From: UBA5072 sp041737175
GTDB taxonomy: Bacteria; Bacteroidota; Bacteroidia; Bacteroidales; UBA10428
Length of the DNA: 64,000 nucleotides
Assembly: GCA_041737175.1 (NCBI GenBank)
Contig: JBGSSF010000025.1
Coordinates: 124,001-188,000 of the forward strand
Reading direction: 5' to 3'
The stretch's first letter is position 1; every line of letters begins with the position of its first letter. A model generated the notes under the pieces. It searched no databases, was not told the DNA's origin, and saw only the letters and a list, made by a program, of their open reading frames with translations. Of this stretch, positions 53,601-61,744 are shown in pieces. The translations under genes and the position numbers were made by a program.

Positions 53601-54010
53601 TCAAAAACTGTCCCGGTTACCTTGCTTTCCTGCCGGATCGTGATGTTTTTTGGGGTAATTACTACCAGATTGTTCTCCAGTATGGTATAAGTGTTGTTGG
53701 TACCCATTAACAGATCATTCAATACTTTTTCGACGTTTTCATTTTCAACAACAAAACTGGCAATTCTCCTGTCCTTGATCAGTTCTTCATGATACAGGAA
53801 TCTAAAATCGCTTTGGCTTTCAATTACCCGGAAAGCATCCTCAATGGTTGAATTTTTGATTTCGAAGCTCAGTTTTGCGGACTGAGAATAAGCTGTCGCA
53901 AATACCTGGACAGTGGTCAGAAGCAAGAGCATGAAGCTGAATTTCATGGCTATCAATAGTTTAATTAGGTCTTTGGATTCAAAGAGCGTGAGAATTCTCT
54001 TTTTTTTCAT
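50618..54010 (-). CDS. SusC/RagA TonB-dependent transporter with STN domain
   Basis: A 1130-residue outer-membrane transporter. The domains in order are a signal/TM (about 20-42), an STN secretin/TonB-short domain (about 45-115), a CarboxypepD_reg-like beta domain (about 130-205, VTGTVFDAATGEPLPGVNI), a plug (about 212-330, VVVVGYGTQKKVNMTGSV, LRVRGWGTLNNSEPLVIIDG) and a 22-strand barrel. The STN domain is the feature that couples such transporters to FecR anti-sigma factors, and the FecR and sigma genes lie just upstream. It imports the glycan fragments bound by SusD. Confidence 0.95.
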   Translation of the reverse strand: MKKKRILTLFESKDLIKLLIAMKFSFMLLLLTTVQVFATAYSQSAKLSFEIKNSTIEDAFRVIESQSDFRFLYHEELIKDRRIASFVVENENVEKVLNDLLMGTNNTYTILENNLVVITPKNITIRQESKVTGTVFDAATGEPLPGVNILVEGTLQGVTTDVDGKYSIEVPGSAAMLVFSYVGYMTQKVNVTGPTVIDIKLAADYTTLQEVVVVGYGTQKKVNMTGSVSTVKFDESLDNRPITNASQALGGEVTGVWVSQNSGKPGSDGAQLRVRGWGTLNNSEPLVIIDGVEGTFSQLNPNDIESISILKDAASAAIYGSKAANGVILITTKSGKLNEKMEISLSSYYGVQTLGRRYEVINNSAESMELYNQALINDGSSPYYPDYLIDAFKNGNDSYKYPNTDWFKELFEPAAIQEHNLSIMGGSAQTSSFLSFNYLNQDGMVPNTNSKRYGIRANIESDLKKWLKIGGRMNYIHKVSEEPYADVTYGSLGRVFEMLGGAPPFIAPYTSDGRYGSSQAIDNAGTLLYDNRNPLIDAANGLTSYEENFLSVNATAEIKFLESLSLKTTFASTGNWNLTDLFNESIFGYTDAGVPTITKNYNREGLEIGRRHTNSINNNLFATLNYNKTFGSVHDISAIFGAQIESLVIKNQYSRRTSPPKEGLTQVDAGTSGIVADGNMNGVRMLSYFGRINYSLADKYLLEANIRADASSRFKEGSRWGIFPGFSAGWRLVDEPFIRNLNLFSNLKLRASWGQLGNQNIAGYWPYLTVITQNNAQSYSSGGTFAPGAGVTALVDEDITWETTTTLDFGIDVGLLNNKLNIEADYFHKITTDIIVQLPIPRMMGEITAPYENVGEMVNNGFEFIVNYSNQFTDRDKFGYSVGGNFTLIDNEVTKFQGGKSPDQLYLIREGYSFRTLYGYKAVGIYQSDDEAAAHMSANSFKPKAGHLKFEDRNKDGKLGFEDKQELGNTIPKFTYGISSSLRYKGFDLNILFQGVTGVHVYTQNNYTNLNWENQVTSTRWRDSWTPENTDTDTPMARIQNSWDNQESSYWVHKLNYIKLKNIQLGYMVPASFASKIGLQKIYVYANAQNVFTIVNKDYEGYDPERNTFDSGYNMYPIPRIVSVGVNLNF

Positions 54011-54078
54011 AAATTTGTTCGATTATAGTTAGACAATAAACCGTTTTCATCCGCCTTGTCAGCGGTTGACATTTTGCT

Positions 54079-54108
54079 TACCGGGGAATGCGCCAACATT
54101 TCCCGGTA
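54079..54108 (-). repeat. Hairpin between fecR and susC
   Basis: TACCGGGGAA (54079-54088) pairs with TTCCCGGTA (54100-54108) with one bulged base and an 11-nt loop. It lies in the 150-bp gap between the fecR-like stop and the susC start. No T tail follows on the minus strand, so it may be an RNA structure ahead of susC rather than a terminator. Confidence 0.55.
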
Positions 54109-54166
54109 TTGCTTTTAATTTCTGTATATTCCCATAGGCATTCCGGTTTTTATAAGCATTCAATTC

Positions 54167-55252
54167 TTATTTGTTAATGGCCACCTGATTTTTAACAACG
54201 GTGTAACTAAATGGCATCGACATACTCAGGGCATGGAGTGCCTGTTCAATGGTTTCCTTGTCGAAGGTGCCTGTATAACGCCAGTCCCTGATGGCTTCAT
54301 CGTTGATCTCAATGGAAATATCATACCATCGTTCAAGTAAGAGCGCCAGATCCTCAAATCGCACTTTCCTGAACTGGAGTAGTCCGTCTTTCCATGAAGT
54401 ATAGATGGATGTATTGGCTTGATTCTGGATGAATACATCGGTTGATTCAATTTCTTCAATTCGGACTCTGTCAGCGCCTTCAGATTCATCTGTTTCCGCA
54501 GGTCTTATCTCAGCTTCAGGATTTGTATAAATGGTAACCCTCTGATTCGGGAGAATAACCAGGGACTTACGCAGATTTTCAGCGCCTTTGGCATCCGTAA
54601 TCTGTATTTTTCCTTCTTCGAGAGTGGTTTCTACGGTGCCTTCCTCTTGGTAAGACTTGACGTTAAAGCTGGTACCCAATGCGGTAATGTCCACATCGGA
54701 AGTCCTTACAACAAATTTCCTGCTTTTCATTTTGGCTACATCAAAATAAGCTTCCCCTTCCAGTTGAACGATAACTTTTCTTTTGTCCATGCTGGTTGGA
54801 TAACGCAAATGAGAATCCGAATTGATCCATATTTTCGTGCCATCTGATAACACCAGTTGTGATTTTTCACCTCTCCTGGTATAAATATCATAAAACTCCT
54901 GATTATCATTGTCATCCAGGTAAATATAGGTGATACCGGTACCATAGATAAAAAGAAAAACCGCTGCAATACGCAAAAGAAAATACCCAATCGAGTGCTT
55001 GGTTTTCGCCTTAATGGAGACGGACCCTGACAGGTTATCCTTGTTTACAATTCTGGCTGTCAGTCTTCCGAACTCCTTTTTTAATTCTGCCCGGGTCATC
55101 TGTTCAGGTTTGGCAACAGCAGTCCAGGCATTCTTTATCTCTGAGAAGATCCTGCGGTTGGTTTCATTTGCATTCACCCAATCGAGTAACTCCAGGCATT
55201 CCTTTTCCCCCAGTTCACCATTTAAATACCTGTAAATAATTGATTCATCCAT
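54167..55252 (-). CDS. FecR-type anti-sigma factor
   Basis: A 361-residue membrane anti-sigma factor. The N-terminal cytosolic part (YLNGELGEKECLELLDWVN) binds the ECF sigma. One transmembrane helix lies at about residues 89-112. The periplasmic part has the FecR core TRRGEKSQLVLSDGTKIWIN, EGEAYFDVAKMKSRKFVV and a C-terminal DUF4974-like region ending VVKNQVAI. It senses the loaded transporter at 50618 through its STN domain and releases the sigma factor encoded at 55404. Confidence 0.93.
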   Translation of the reverse strand: MDESIIYRYLNGELGEKECLELLDWVNANETNRRIFSEIKNAWTAVAKPEQMTRAELKKEFGRLTARIVNKDNLSGSVSIKAKTKHSIGYFLLRIAAVFLFIYGTGITYIYLDDNDNQEFYDIYTRRGEKSQLVLSDGTKIWINSDSHLRYPTSMDKRKVIVQLEGEAYFDVAKMKSRKFVVRTSDVDITALGTSFNVKSYQEEGTVETTLEEGKIQITDAKGAENLRKSLVILPNQRVTIYTNPEAEIRPAETDESEGADRVRIEEIESTDVFIQNQANTSIYTSWKDGLLQFRKVRFEDLALLLERWYDISIEINDEAIRDWRYTGTFDKETIEQALHALSMSMPFSYTVVKNQVAINK

Positions 55253-55403
55253 AACCTATCCGTCTAAATTTTTAACTTACCTTCCTTATAAATCATGTTA
55301 TAAAAATAACAACCATTCCTTGGGTTACCCCTATAAGAATGTTGCTTATTTTGAGAAGAAGATTTGATTGGGCTATAAGTAACAGGTATACAATTACTTA
55401 TAT

Positions 55404-55976
55404 TTATATATTCTGCGTAATTTTGAGACGTAGTCTCTTTAATGCCTCAGATATATGGTTTTCAACAGTTTTACCGGATATGTTTAATTTCTCTGCAATC
55501 TCTTTGTAACTCATTCCGAAGTGGCGACTCATGATGAAGACTTCTTTGCATCGATCCGGAAGTTCGTCAATTGCCTGATGAATTGCTTTTTGCGTGTCAT
55601 TCCTGAAAAGACTGTCAACCTGTAAATCAGACAGGGCTATCTGGTTCAATTGTGATTCAAGATGTTGTTGTTTGGTGTAATCACTGTATTTTTGCCGTAC
55701 GGTCAGGTGTTTCAAATAATTTAAAGCATTGTTGCGGGTGATGGTAAACAGCAATGCCGGTATGTCCGATCCATCATCGAGGTTGTCCCTTATTTCCCAT
55801 AATCTGATAAATGCTTCCTGGGCGAGTTCCCGGGCAACTTCCCTGTCACAGACATATTCACTTGCAAAGCAATAAATCCTTTCGAAATATCCATGGAAGA
55901 CCTTTTCAAAGGCGTTTTCGTCTCCTTTTCTGATTCCATCAACATCAATTCTGAAAGTTTCTTCCATTGCAGCCAT
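55404..55976 (-). CDS. ECF RNA polymerase sigma factor
   Basis: A 190-residue ECF sigma factor. Region 2 has YFERIYCFASEYV and ELAQEAFIRLWEIRD, with the DNA-melting-type NALNYLKHL. Region 4 has LPDRCKEVFIMSRHFGMSYK and the helix-turn-helix EIAEKLNISGKTVENHIS. The ATG at 55976 is preferred to an upstream TTG at 55982; 55967 is also possible. It should direct transcription of the susC operon when FecR is triggered. It is divergent from the rhamnosidase at 56159. Confidence 0.93.
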   Translation of the reverse strand: MAAMEETFRIDVDGIRKGDENAFEKVFHGYFERIYCFASEYVCDREVARELAQEAFIRLWEIRDNLDDGSDIPALLFTITRNNALNYLKHLTVRQKYSDYTKQQHLESQLNQIALSDLQVDSLFRNDTQKAIHQAIDELPDRCKEVFIMSRHFGMSYKEIAEKLNISGKTVENHISEALKRLRLKITQNI

Positions 55977-56158
55977 TACCAAAAGCGGTGACTAAAGTAT
56001 AAAATACTTTAAAAGCAGCGTATGACTTTTTGAAAATATCATTTTATATAAAACAATACCCAAAAAACATATTGATAACCTCTGGTTTTTTTCATAGGTT
56101 TGAGTAAGCTAAAGTAATTCGGGACATTCAAATCATTAAACCATTCTATATAACTGCC

Positions 56159-58855
56159 ATGAAAAAATTAACTGCTCTTTTGCTGTCCTTTCAGGTGATG
56201 TGCATGATGGCTGCGGGACAGGTAAGCGTGAAAAACCTGCTTACAGAAAACCTTTCGAATCCGGTTGGTCTGGATGCCGCCCAACCCCGATTCACCTGGC
56301 AGCTTTTGTCAGAAAAACGGAATGTAAGCCAGTCTGCTTACGAAATCAAAGTCATGTCAGGCAAAAAAGTCGTGTGGACCAGTGGAAAAGTGCTTTCCGC
56401 ACAATCGGTTCATGTGCCCTATGCAGGCTCTCCCCTGGAATCAGGTAAGAAATATTCCTGGCAGGTAAGGGTTTGGGACAATGGTGGAAAGGCCTCAGCA
56501 TGGGCTCAGCCTGCTTCATTTCAGATGGCATTGCTGAAAGCCAACGACTGGAAAGCCAAATGGATTGAACCGGCTGATGCGGAGGACCTGGCTTTGCGGC
56601 CCAGTCCGCTGATGCGTAAACAATTTACCATCGGTAAAAAAGTGGCTTCGGCAACCGCTTATATTACAGCCCATGGTTTGTATGAGGCCATGCTGAACGG
56701 ACAGAGAATAGGTGATGCCTATTTTACACCCGGATGGACAGCCTATAAAAAGCGCCTGCAGTACCAGGTGTACGATGTTACCTCCTTGCTTAAATCAGGA
56801 GGCAATGCCCTGGGAGTAACACTGGGAAACGGCTGGTACAGGGGCATCATTGGGTATGCCAATAACATCAACGTATACGGAAAAGACATAGCACTGCTTT
56901 GCCAGCTTGATATCGAATACAGTGACGGTACAACAGAGAGCATCATTTCTGATGAAAGCTGGAAATCCTCCACCGGATCAATACGGTATTCCGAAATTTA
57001 TAATGGAGAAACCATTGACGCCCGTCTGGAGAAAGCAGGATGGACCCTCCCGGGCTATGATGATGGCAATTGGGGCAAGGTAAAAGCTGTCCAGCATCCC
57101 ATGGATATTCTGGTGGCTACCTGGAATGAACCTGTAAGAAAACACGAAACCTTTGTTCCAGTAAAAATATTCAGAACCCCGGCAGGTGAGCAGGTGATTG
57201 ATTTCGGACAGAACCTCGTGGGGTGGGTACAAATGAAGGTTACGGGAAAGGCAGGAGAAAAAGTAGTTCTATCCCACGCCGAAGTGCTTGACAAAGCCGG
57301 TAATTTTTATACCGAGAACCTTCGGCAGGCCAAGGCGCAAAATACCTATATTCTTAAAGGCGCCGGCACTGAGGTTTTCGAACCCCATTTCACCTGGCAG
57401 GGATTCCGGTATTTAAAAATTGAAGGGTATCCGGGAGAAATCAAACCTGATAATTTCACTGCTGTGGCGATTTATTCCGATATGAAACCCACCGGAACCT
57501 TTACTTCCTCGGTTCTCCTGATCAATCAACTTCAGCAAAATATTCAGTGGGGTCAGAAGGGGAATTTCCTGGACGTTCCCACCGACTGTCCCCAAAGGGA
57601 TGAACGGCTGGGATGGACGGGTGATGCACAGGTTTTCTCACGAACAGCTGCTTTTAATATGAATGTCAACAGTTTCTTTGCCAAGTGGTTGCAGGATGTG
57701 GAGGCCGATCAGGTCGACGGGAAAGTGCCCTTCGTGGTGCCTAACGTATTGGGCACAAGCTCGGCAAACAGCACCGGATGGGCTGATGTGGCTACCATTG
57801 TTCCGTGGAACATGTACCTGGTTTATGGTGATAAACAATTGCTGGAGCAACAGTATAACTCCATGAAAGCATACGTTGAAAGCATCCGGAAAATTGCAAA
57901 AAATGATTTGTGGAATTCGGGTTTTCATTTTGGTGACTGGCTTTTTTACCGTCCTGATGATGACAATGACGGCCGTGCGGCGGTTACGGATAAATACCTG
58001 ATCGCCCAGTGTTTCTATGCTCATTCCACGCAATTGCTCATCAAAGCTGCTGAAGTGCTGGGAAAAAAAGATGATGTTGCGTTTTACAATCTTCTGCTGC
58101 AAAAGATCAAGGACGCCTTTCTGAAGGAGTATTTGACGCCTAATGGCCGACTGGTTTCGGGTACACAAACAGCCTATGTGCTGGCCCTGAATTTTGATAT
58201 GTTGCCAGAAGGACTTCGCAAGCAGGCAGCCGACAGGCTGGCTGAAAATGTAAAGAGTTATGGAACGCATCTGACCACAGGATTTCTGGGTACGCCATAC
58301 CTCTGCCATGTTCTTACCCGTTTCGGTTACACCGACATTGCCTACCAGTTGTTGCTGCAGAAAAGCTATCCTTCCTGGCTCTATCCGGTTACCATGGGAG
58401 CAACCACCATCTGGGAAAGGTGGGACGGACAAAAACCCGACAGCACCTTTCAGACGCCCGATATGAATTCATTCAATCATTATGCCTATGGCGCCATTGG
58501 GGATTGGATGTACCGGGTGATGGCCGGTCTGGATACCTATGAGGACGGTGTGGGATATAAGCACAGCCGGATCATGCCCCACATCGGCGGTGGTTTTACC
58601 AGCGCCGCTGCCAGTCTGGATACCTATTACGGGAAGCTCAGCAGCAGCTGGAAGCTGGAAGGCGGGAAACTTACACTTGATATTGAAGTGCCTGTAAATA
58701 CAACTGCAACGGTATTTGTGCCCTCGGAGGAGTTATCAAAGGTGACTGAAGGAGGAAAGCCGCTGCCGGATGTCAAAGACATTCAGGTTGTTGAAGCAAA
58801 GGATGGCTGGGTAGTGCTGAAGGTAGGATCGGGGAGGTACAGGTTTACAAGATAA
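56159..58855 (+). CDS. GH78 alpha-L-rhamnosidase
   Basis: An 898-residue secreted enzyme, signal ending near MMAAGQ. Domains run in order: N-terminal fibronectin-like domain (PRFTWQLLSEKR), Bac_rhamnosid N-terminal region (ITAHGLYEAMLNGQRIGDAY), concanavalin-like beta domain, the (alpha/alpha)6 catalytic barrel (about 450-800), and a C-terminal beta domain. The catalytic-region motif is DVPTDCPQRDERLGWTGDAQ, and TIWERWDG is present. It removes terminal rhamnose from glycans. Confidence 0.94.
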   Translation: MKKLTALLLSFQVMCMMAAGQVSVKNLLTENLSNPVGLDAAQPRFTWQLLSEKRNVSQSAYEIKVMSGKKVVWTSGKVLSAQSVHVPYAGSPLESGKKYSWQVRVWDNGGKASAWAQPASFQMALLKANDWKAKWIEPADAEDLALRPSPLMRKQFTIGKKVASATAYITAHGLYEAMLNGQRIGDAYFTPGWTAYKKRLQYQVYDVTSLLKSGGNALGVTLGNGWYRGIIGYANNINVYGKDIALLCQLDIEYSDGTTESIISDESWKSSTGSIRYSEIYNGETIDARLEKAGWTLPGYDDGNWGKVKAVQHPMDILVATWNEPVRKHETFVPVKIFRTPAGEQVIDFGQNLVGWVQMKVTGKAGEKVVLSHAEVLDKAGNFYTENLRQAKAQNTYILKGAGTEVFEPHFTWQGFRYLKIEGYPGEIKPDNFTAVAIYSDMKPTGTFTSSVLLINQLQQNIQWGQKGNFLDVPTDCPQRDERLGWTGDAQVFSRTAAFNMNVNSFFAKWLQDVEADQVDGKVPFVVPNVLGTSSANSTGWADVATIVPWNMYLVYGDKQLLEQQYNSMKAYVESIRKIAKNDLWNSGFHFGDWLFYRPDDDNDGRAAVTDKYLIAQCFYAHSTQLLIKAAEVLGKKDDVAFYNLLLQKIKDAFLKEYLTPNGRLVSGTQTAYVLALNFDMLPEGLRKQAADRLAENVKSYGTHLTTGFLGTPYLCHVLTRFGYTDIAYQLLLQKSYPSWLYPVTMGATTIWERWDGQKPDSTFQTPDMNSFNHYAYGAIGDWMYRVMAGLDTYEDGVGYKHSRIMPHIGGGFTSAAASLDTYYGKLSSSWKLEGGKLTLDIEVPVNTTATVFVPSEELSKVTEGGKPLPDVKDIQVVEAKDGWVVLKVGSGRYRFTR

Positions 58856-58873
58856 AAATTTATTTGAACATCG

Positions 58874-58948
58874 AACACCGAACAAGGAATGATGAATTGC
58901 GAAGTAAATACTTCATTGTTCATTATTCGGTTTTCCTTGTTCAGTGTT
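58874..58948. repeat. Imperfect inverted repeat between rhamnosidase genes
   Basis: AACACCGAACAAGGAA (58874-58889) and TTCCTTGTTCAGTGTT (58933-58948) are complementary with one mismatch. An inner GAAGT/ACTTC hairpin lies at 58901-58914. It may act as a terminator-like or RNA-stability structure after the first rhamnosidase. Confidence 0.65.
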
Positions 58949-58988
58949 GTTTTCATAAATTGAAACTAATATTAAACAAGAACTTGCC

Positions 58989-61412
58989 ATGAAAAGCCTC
59001 ATTCCTCTTTTTCTTATGATCCTATCAGTTTCAACTTTGTTTTCACAGAGCCAGATATCCCCTGATATCCTTACCAAGCAATGGAATGCCACATGGATCG
59101 CCGTGCCGGATGAACCAGCCAATGGCTATGGGGTATACCTGTTCAGAAAGTCACTGAACCTGCAATCGGTTCCGGCTTCATTTGTAGTGCATGTTTCAGC
59201 CGACAACCGCTACAAGCTATTTGTGAATGAAAAACTTGTTTCGCTGGGGCCCGCCCGTGGTGACATGTATTACTGGAACTTCGAAACTGTTGACCTGGCG
59301 CCTTACCTGGTCGCCGGAAAGAATGTCATTGCTGCAAAAGTCTGGAACGAGGGAGATCTTCGACCTGAAGCCCAGATCTCCTGGCGCACGGGATTTATTA
59401 TGCAGGGCAATACACCTGCTGAATCTTTGATCAATACCGGTTCTTCCTGGAAATGTATCCGGGATGACAGTTACAAGCCCATTATGTCACCTGAGGTAAT
59501 CGGATACTATGTGACGGGTCCGGGTGAATTCATCGATATGAATAAGCATATCAAAGATTGGAATAAAGCTGATTTCGATGATTCATCCTGGAAATCACCC
59601 GGTTTGGCATTCTGGAGAGGCGGATCGCCCAAAGGGCTCAGCGATGCGTTCGGGTGGATGCTGGTGCCTTCGCCATTGCCACAGATGGAGTTTACCAAAC
59701 AACGGCTGCAAAGTGTCCGGGAATCCAATATAATAATCCCCGGAACCTTCCCGGTCCAGGCAGCGTCTTTTACCATTCCTGCCAATACCAAAGCAAGTAT
59801 CCTGCTCGACCAGGGATTTCTCACCAACGCATATCCTACCTTTGAATTCAGCAAGGGTAAGGACGCCGGAATACGTATCAAATATGCTGAAGCGCTTTTT
59901 GTACCTGCCAATTCACAGTTGTATGGCACAAAAACAGGAGGTTATATGGGTTCTGCAACCATCAATGGAAAAGGTAACCGGAATGAAGTAAAGGATAAGA
60001 TTTTCCTCGGCAGAAAAGACAGTCTGATCTCCGACGGTACAAACCACCAGGTTTTTTCTCCGCTATACTGGCGAACCTACCGGTATGTACTGATCAGTAT
60101 TGAAACAAAAAATGAACCTCTTGTGGTGGATGATTTTTACGGAACTTTCACCGGATATCCCTTTGTAATCAATGCGAAGTTTGAGTCGGATCAACCTGAA
60201 CTGCAGAAAGTGCTTGAGATCGGCTGGCGAACCGCCCGCCTCTGTGCCATTGAAACCTACATGGATTGTCCGTTCTACGAGCAACTGCAATATATTGGCG
60301 ATTCACGAATACAGGCTATGGTCACTTACTATAACAGTGGCGATGATCGGCTGGTGCGCAACGCGATAAATTTGATGGACCATTCCCGGATTCCAGAGGG
60401 AACTACATTAAGCCGTCACCCCTCATTCTCACCCCAGCTGATCCCGACCTTTTCGCTCTGGTACATTGGCATGCTGCACGATTACTGGATGTACAGACCT
60501 GACAGTGAGTTTATTAAAGAGAAAATGGGAGGGACTAGACAGGTCCTTGATTTTTTCCACAGGTACCAGCAGGCAGATGGTTCACTGGCCCATGTTCCCT
60601 ACTGGAATTTTACCGACTGGGTTGAGGATCAGAAGGGCTGGTCGGGAGGTGTAGCTCCGATCGGTAGTAACGGGAATTCCGCTGTGCTTGATTTCCAGTT
60701 ATTACTGGCTTACCAGACCGCGGCTGAACTGGAAGAGAAGCTGGGCATGGAAGCGTTTGCCATGGTATACAAGGAAAGGGCCGGGCAGCTTATGTCTACA
60801 ATCAGGCAGAAATACTGGAACGCATCCGGGGGTTTGTTTGCCGATACCCCGGAAAAAGACGTTTATTCGCAACATGCCAATATCCTGGCTGTACTTACCG
60901 GCACGGTAGCGGGCAATGAGGCTTCCGTTCTGGCCAACAAATTGCTGAACGAAACCGGCCTGGCTCCTGCCTCCATTTACTTTAAATATTACCTGCACCT
61001 GGCTATCCTGAGGGCCGGCATGGGAAATGATTACCTGAAATTGCTGGATAAATGGTTCGAGAACATTGCCATGGGAATGACAACCTGGGCAGAGGATTCC
61101 AATATCAATACAGCACGTTCCGATTGCCATGCCTGGGGATCGAGTCCGAATATCGAATTCTACCGCATGGTGCTGGGCATTGATACCGATGCTCCCGGAT
61201 TTTCAAGGGTGAAAATTGAACCTCACCTGGGGACTCTTCAAAAGGCCAGTGGTGAAATACCCCATCCCGCGGGCAAGATTGCCGTGAAATATGAACAAGT
61301 GAAGGATAAATGGAATGTAGAGGTCAATTTGCCCGCGAATATATCCGGTAGGTTCGTTTGGAAGGGACAGGAATATGAGTTGAAAGCGGGGGAGAATAAG
61401 ATGGTTCTTTGA
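58989..61412 (+). CDS. GH78-like alpha-L-rhamnosidase, divergent
   Basis: An 807-residue secreted enzyme, signal ending near LFSQSQ. It has the same multi-domain layout as 56159 but the catalytic-region motif is TYMDCPFYEQLQYIGDSRIQ instead of the QRDERLGWTGD form; the Glu at the general-acid position is kept. The C-terminal RVKIEPHLGTLQKASGEIPH segment is typical of GH78. It may act on a different rhamnose linkage or a related sugar. It is 133 bp after the first enzyme. Confidence 0.88.
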   Translation: MKSLIPLFLMILSVSTLFSQSQISPDILTKQWNATWIAVPDEPANGYGVYLFRKSLNLQSVPASFVVHVSADNRYKLFVNEKLVSLGPARGDMYYWNFETVDLAPYLVAGKNVIAAKVWNEGDLRPEAQISWRTGFIMQGNTPAESLINTGSSWKCIRDDSYKPIMSPEVIGYYVTGPGEFIDMNKHIKDWNKADFDDSSWKSPGLAFWRGGSPKGLSDAFGWMLVPSPLPQMEFTKQRLQSVRESNIIIPGTFPVQAASFTIPANTKASILLDQGFLTNAYPTFEFSKGKDAGIRIKYAEALFVPANSQLYGTKTGGYMGSATINGKGNRNEVKDKIFLGRKDSLISDGTNHQVFSPLYWRTYRYVLISIETKNEPLVVDDFYGTFTGYPFVINAKFESDQPELQKVLEIGWRTARLCAIETYMDCPFYEQLQYIGDSRIQAMVTYYNSGDDRLVRNAINLMDHSRIPEGTTLSRHPSFSPQLIPTFSLWYIGMLHDYWMYRPDSEFIKEKMGGTRQVLDFFHRYQQADGSLAHVPYWNFTDWVEDQKGWSGGVAPIGSNGNSAVLDFQLLLAYQTAAELEEKLGMEAFAMVYKERAGQLMSTIRQKYWNASGGLFADTPEKDVYSQHANILAVLTGTVAGNEASVLANKLLNETGLAPASIYFKYYLHLAILRAGMGNDYLKLLDKWFENIAMGMTTWAEDSNINTARSDCHAWGSSPNIEFYRMVLGIDTDAPGFSRVKIEPHLGTLQKASGEIPHPAGKIAVKYEQVKDKWNVEVNLPANISGRFVWKGQEYELKAGENKMVL

Positions 61413-61744
61413 ATTATTATTACATTGAATACTAGACTTAGTTTCAAAACCATTGCCAACTTAAGGTTTAACCGCAGAGCGGTTGAATTTGAATAACCCC
61501 GGGTGAAACCCGGGGTACACTATGTGTGAGGCTTTCCAACCACGGAGTGGTTGAATTTGCAGTTGAAATACTTTTAATTAATATTCAACCACTCCGTGGT
61601 TGTAGAAAACATCAATGCCAATTACACCGGGCTCCGCCCGGCGCTATTCACATTTAACCGCTAACGCGGTTTAATCTTAAGTTGATTTGAGTTTTAAAAC
61701 TGCGCTTAACGACAATAATGAATAATCAAAAAGGTTATAGAACC
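61413..61744. other. Intergenic region with palindrome cluster; no gene seen
   Basis: About 330 bp between the second rhamnosidase and the GH43 gene. It holds the REP-like palindrome cluster at 61470-61673. A weak upstream ATG at 61718 precedes the signal peptide of GH43. No other feature was seen. Confidence 0.6.
61470..61673. repeat. Cluster of REP-like palindromes
   Basis: Six short palindromes in a row: AACCGC-AGA-GCGGTT (61470), ACCCCGGGT-GAA-ACCCGGGGT (61496-61516), CAACCAC-GGA-GTGGTTG (61537-61553), its exact reverse complement at 61586-61602, CCGGGC-TCC-GCCCGG (61627-61641) and AACCGC-TAAC-GCGGTT (61656-61671). Copies 3 and 4 extend to a perfect 20-bp inverted pair. This is the dispersed palindrome family commonly seen in Bacteroidota. 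Confidence 0.82.

Noticed and set aside
57638..58432. Minus-strand open frame (264 codons) opposite the first rhamnosidase
   Set aside because: It lies within the catalytic barrel of GH78 on the other strand and shows no protein motif.
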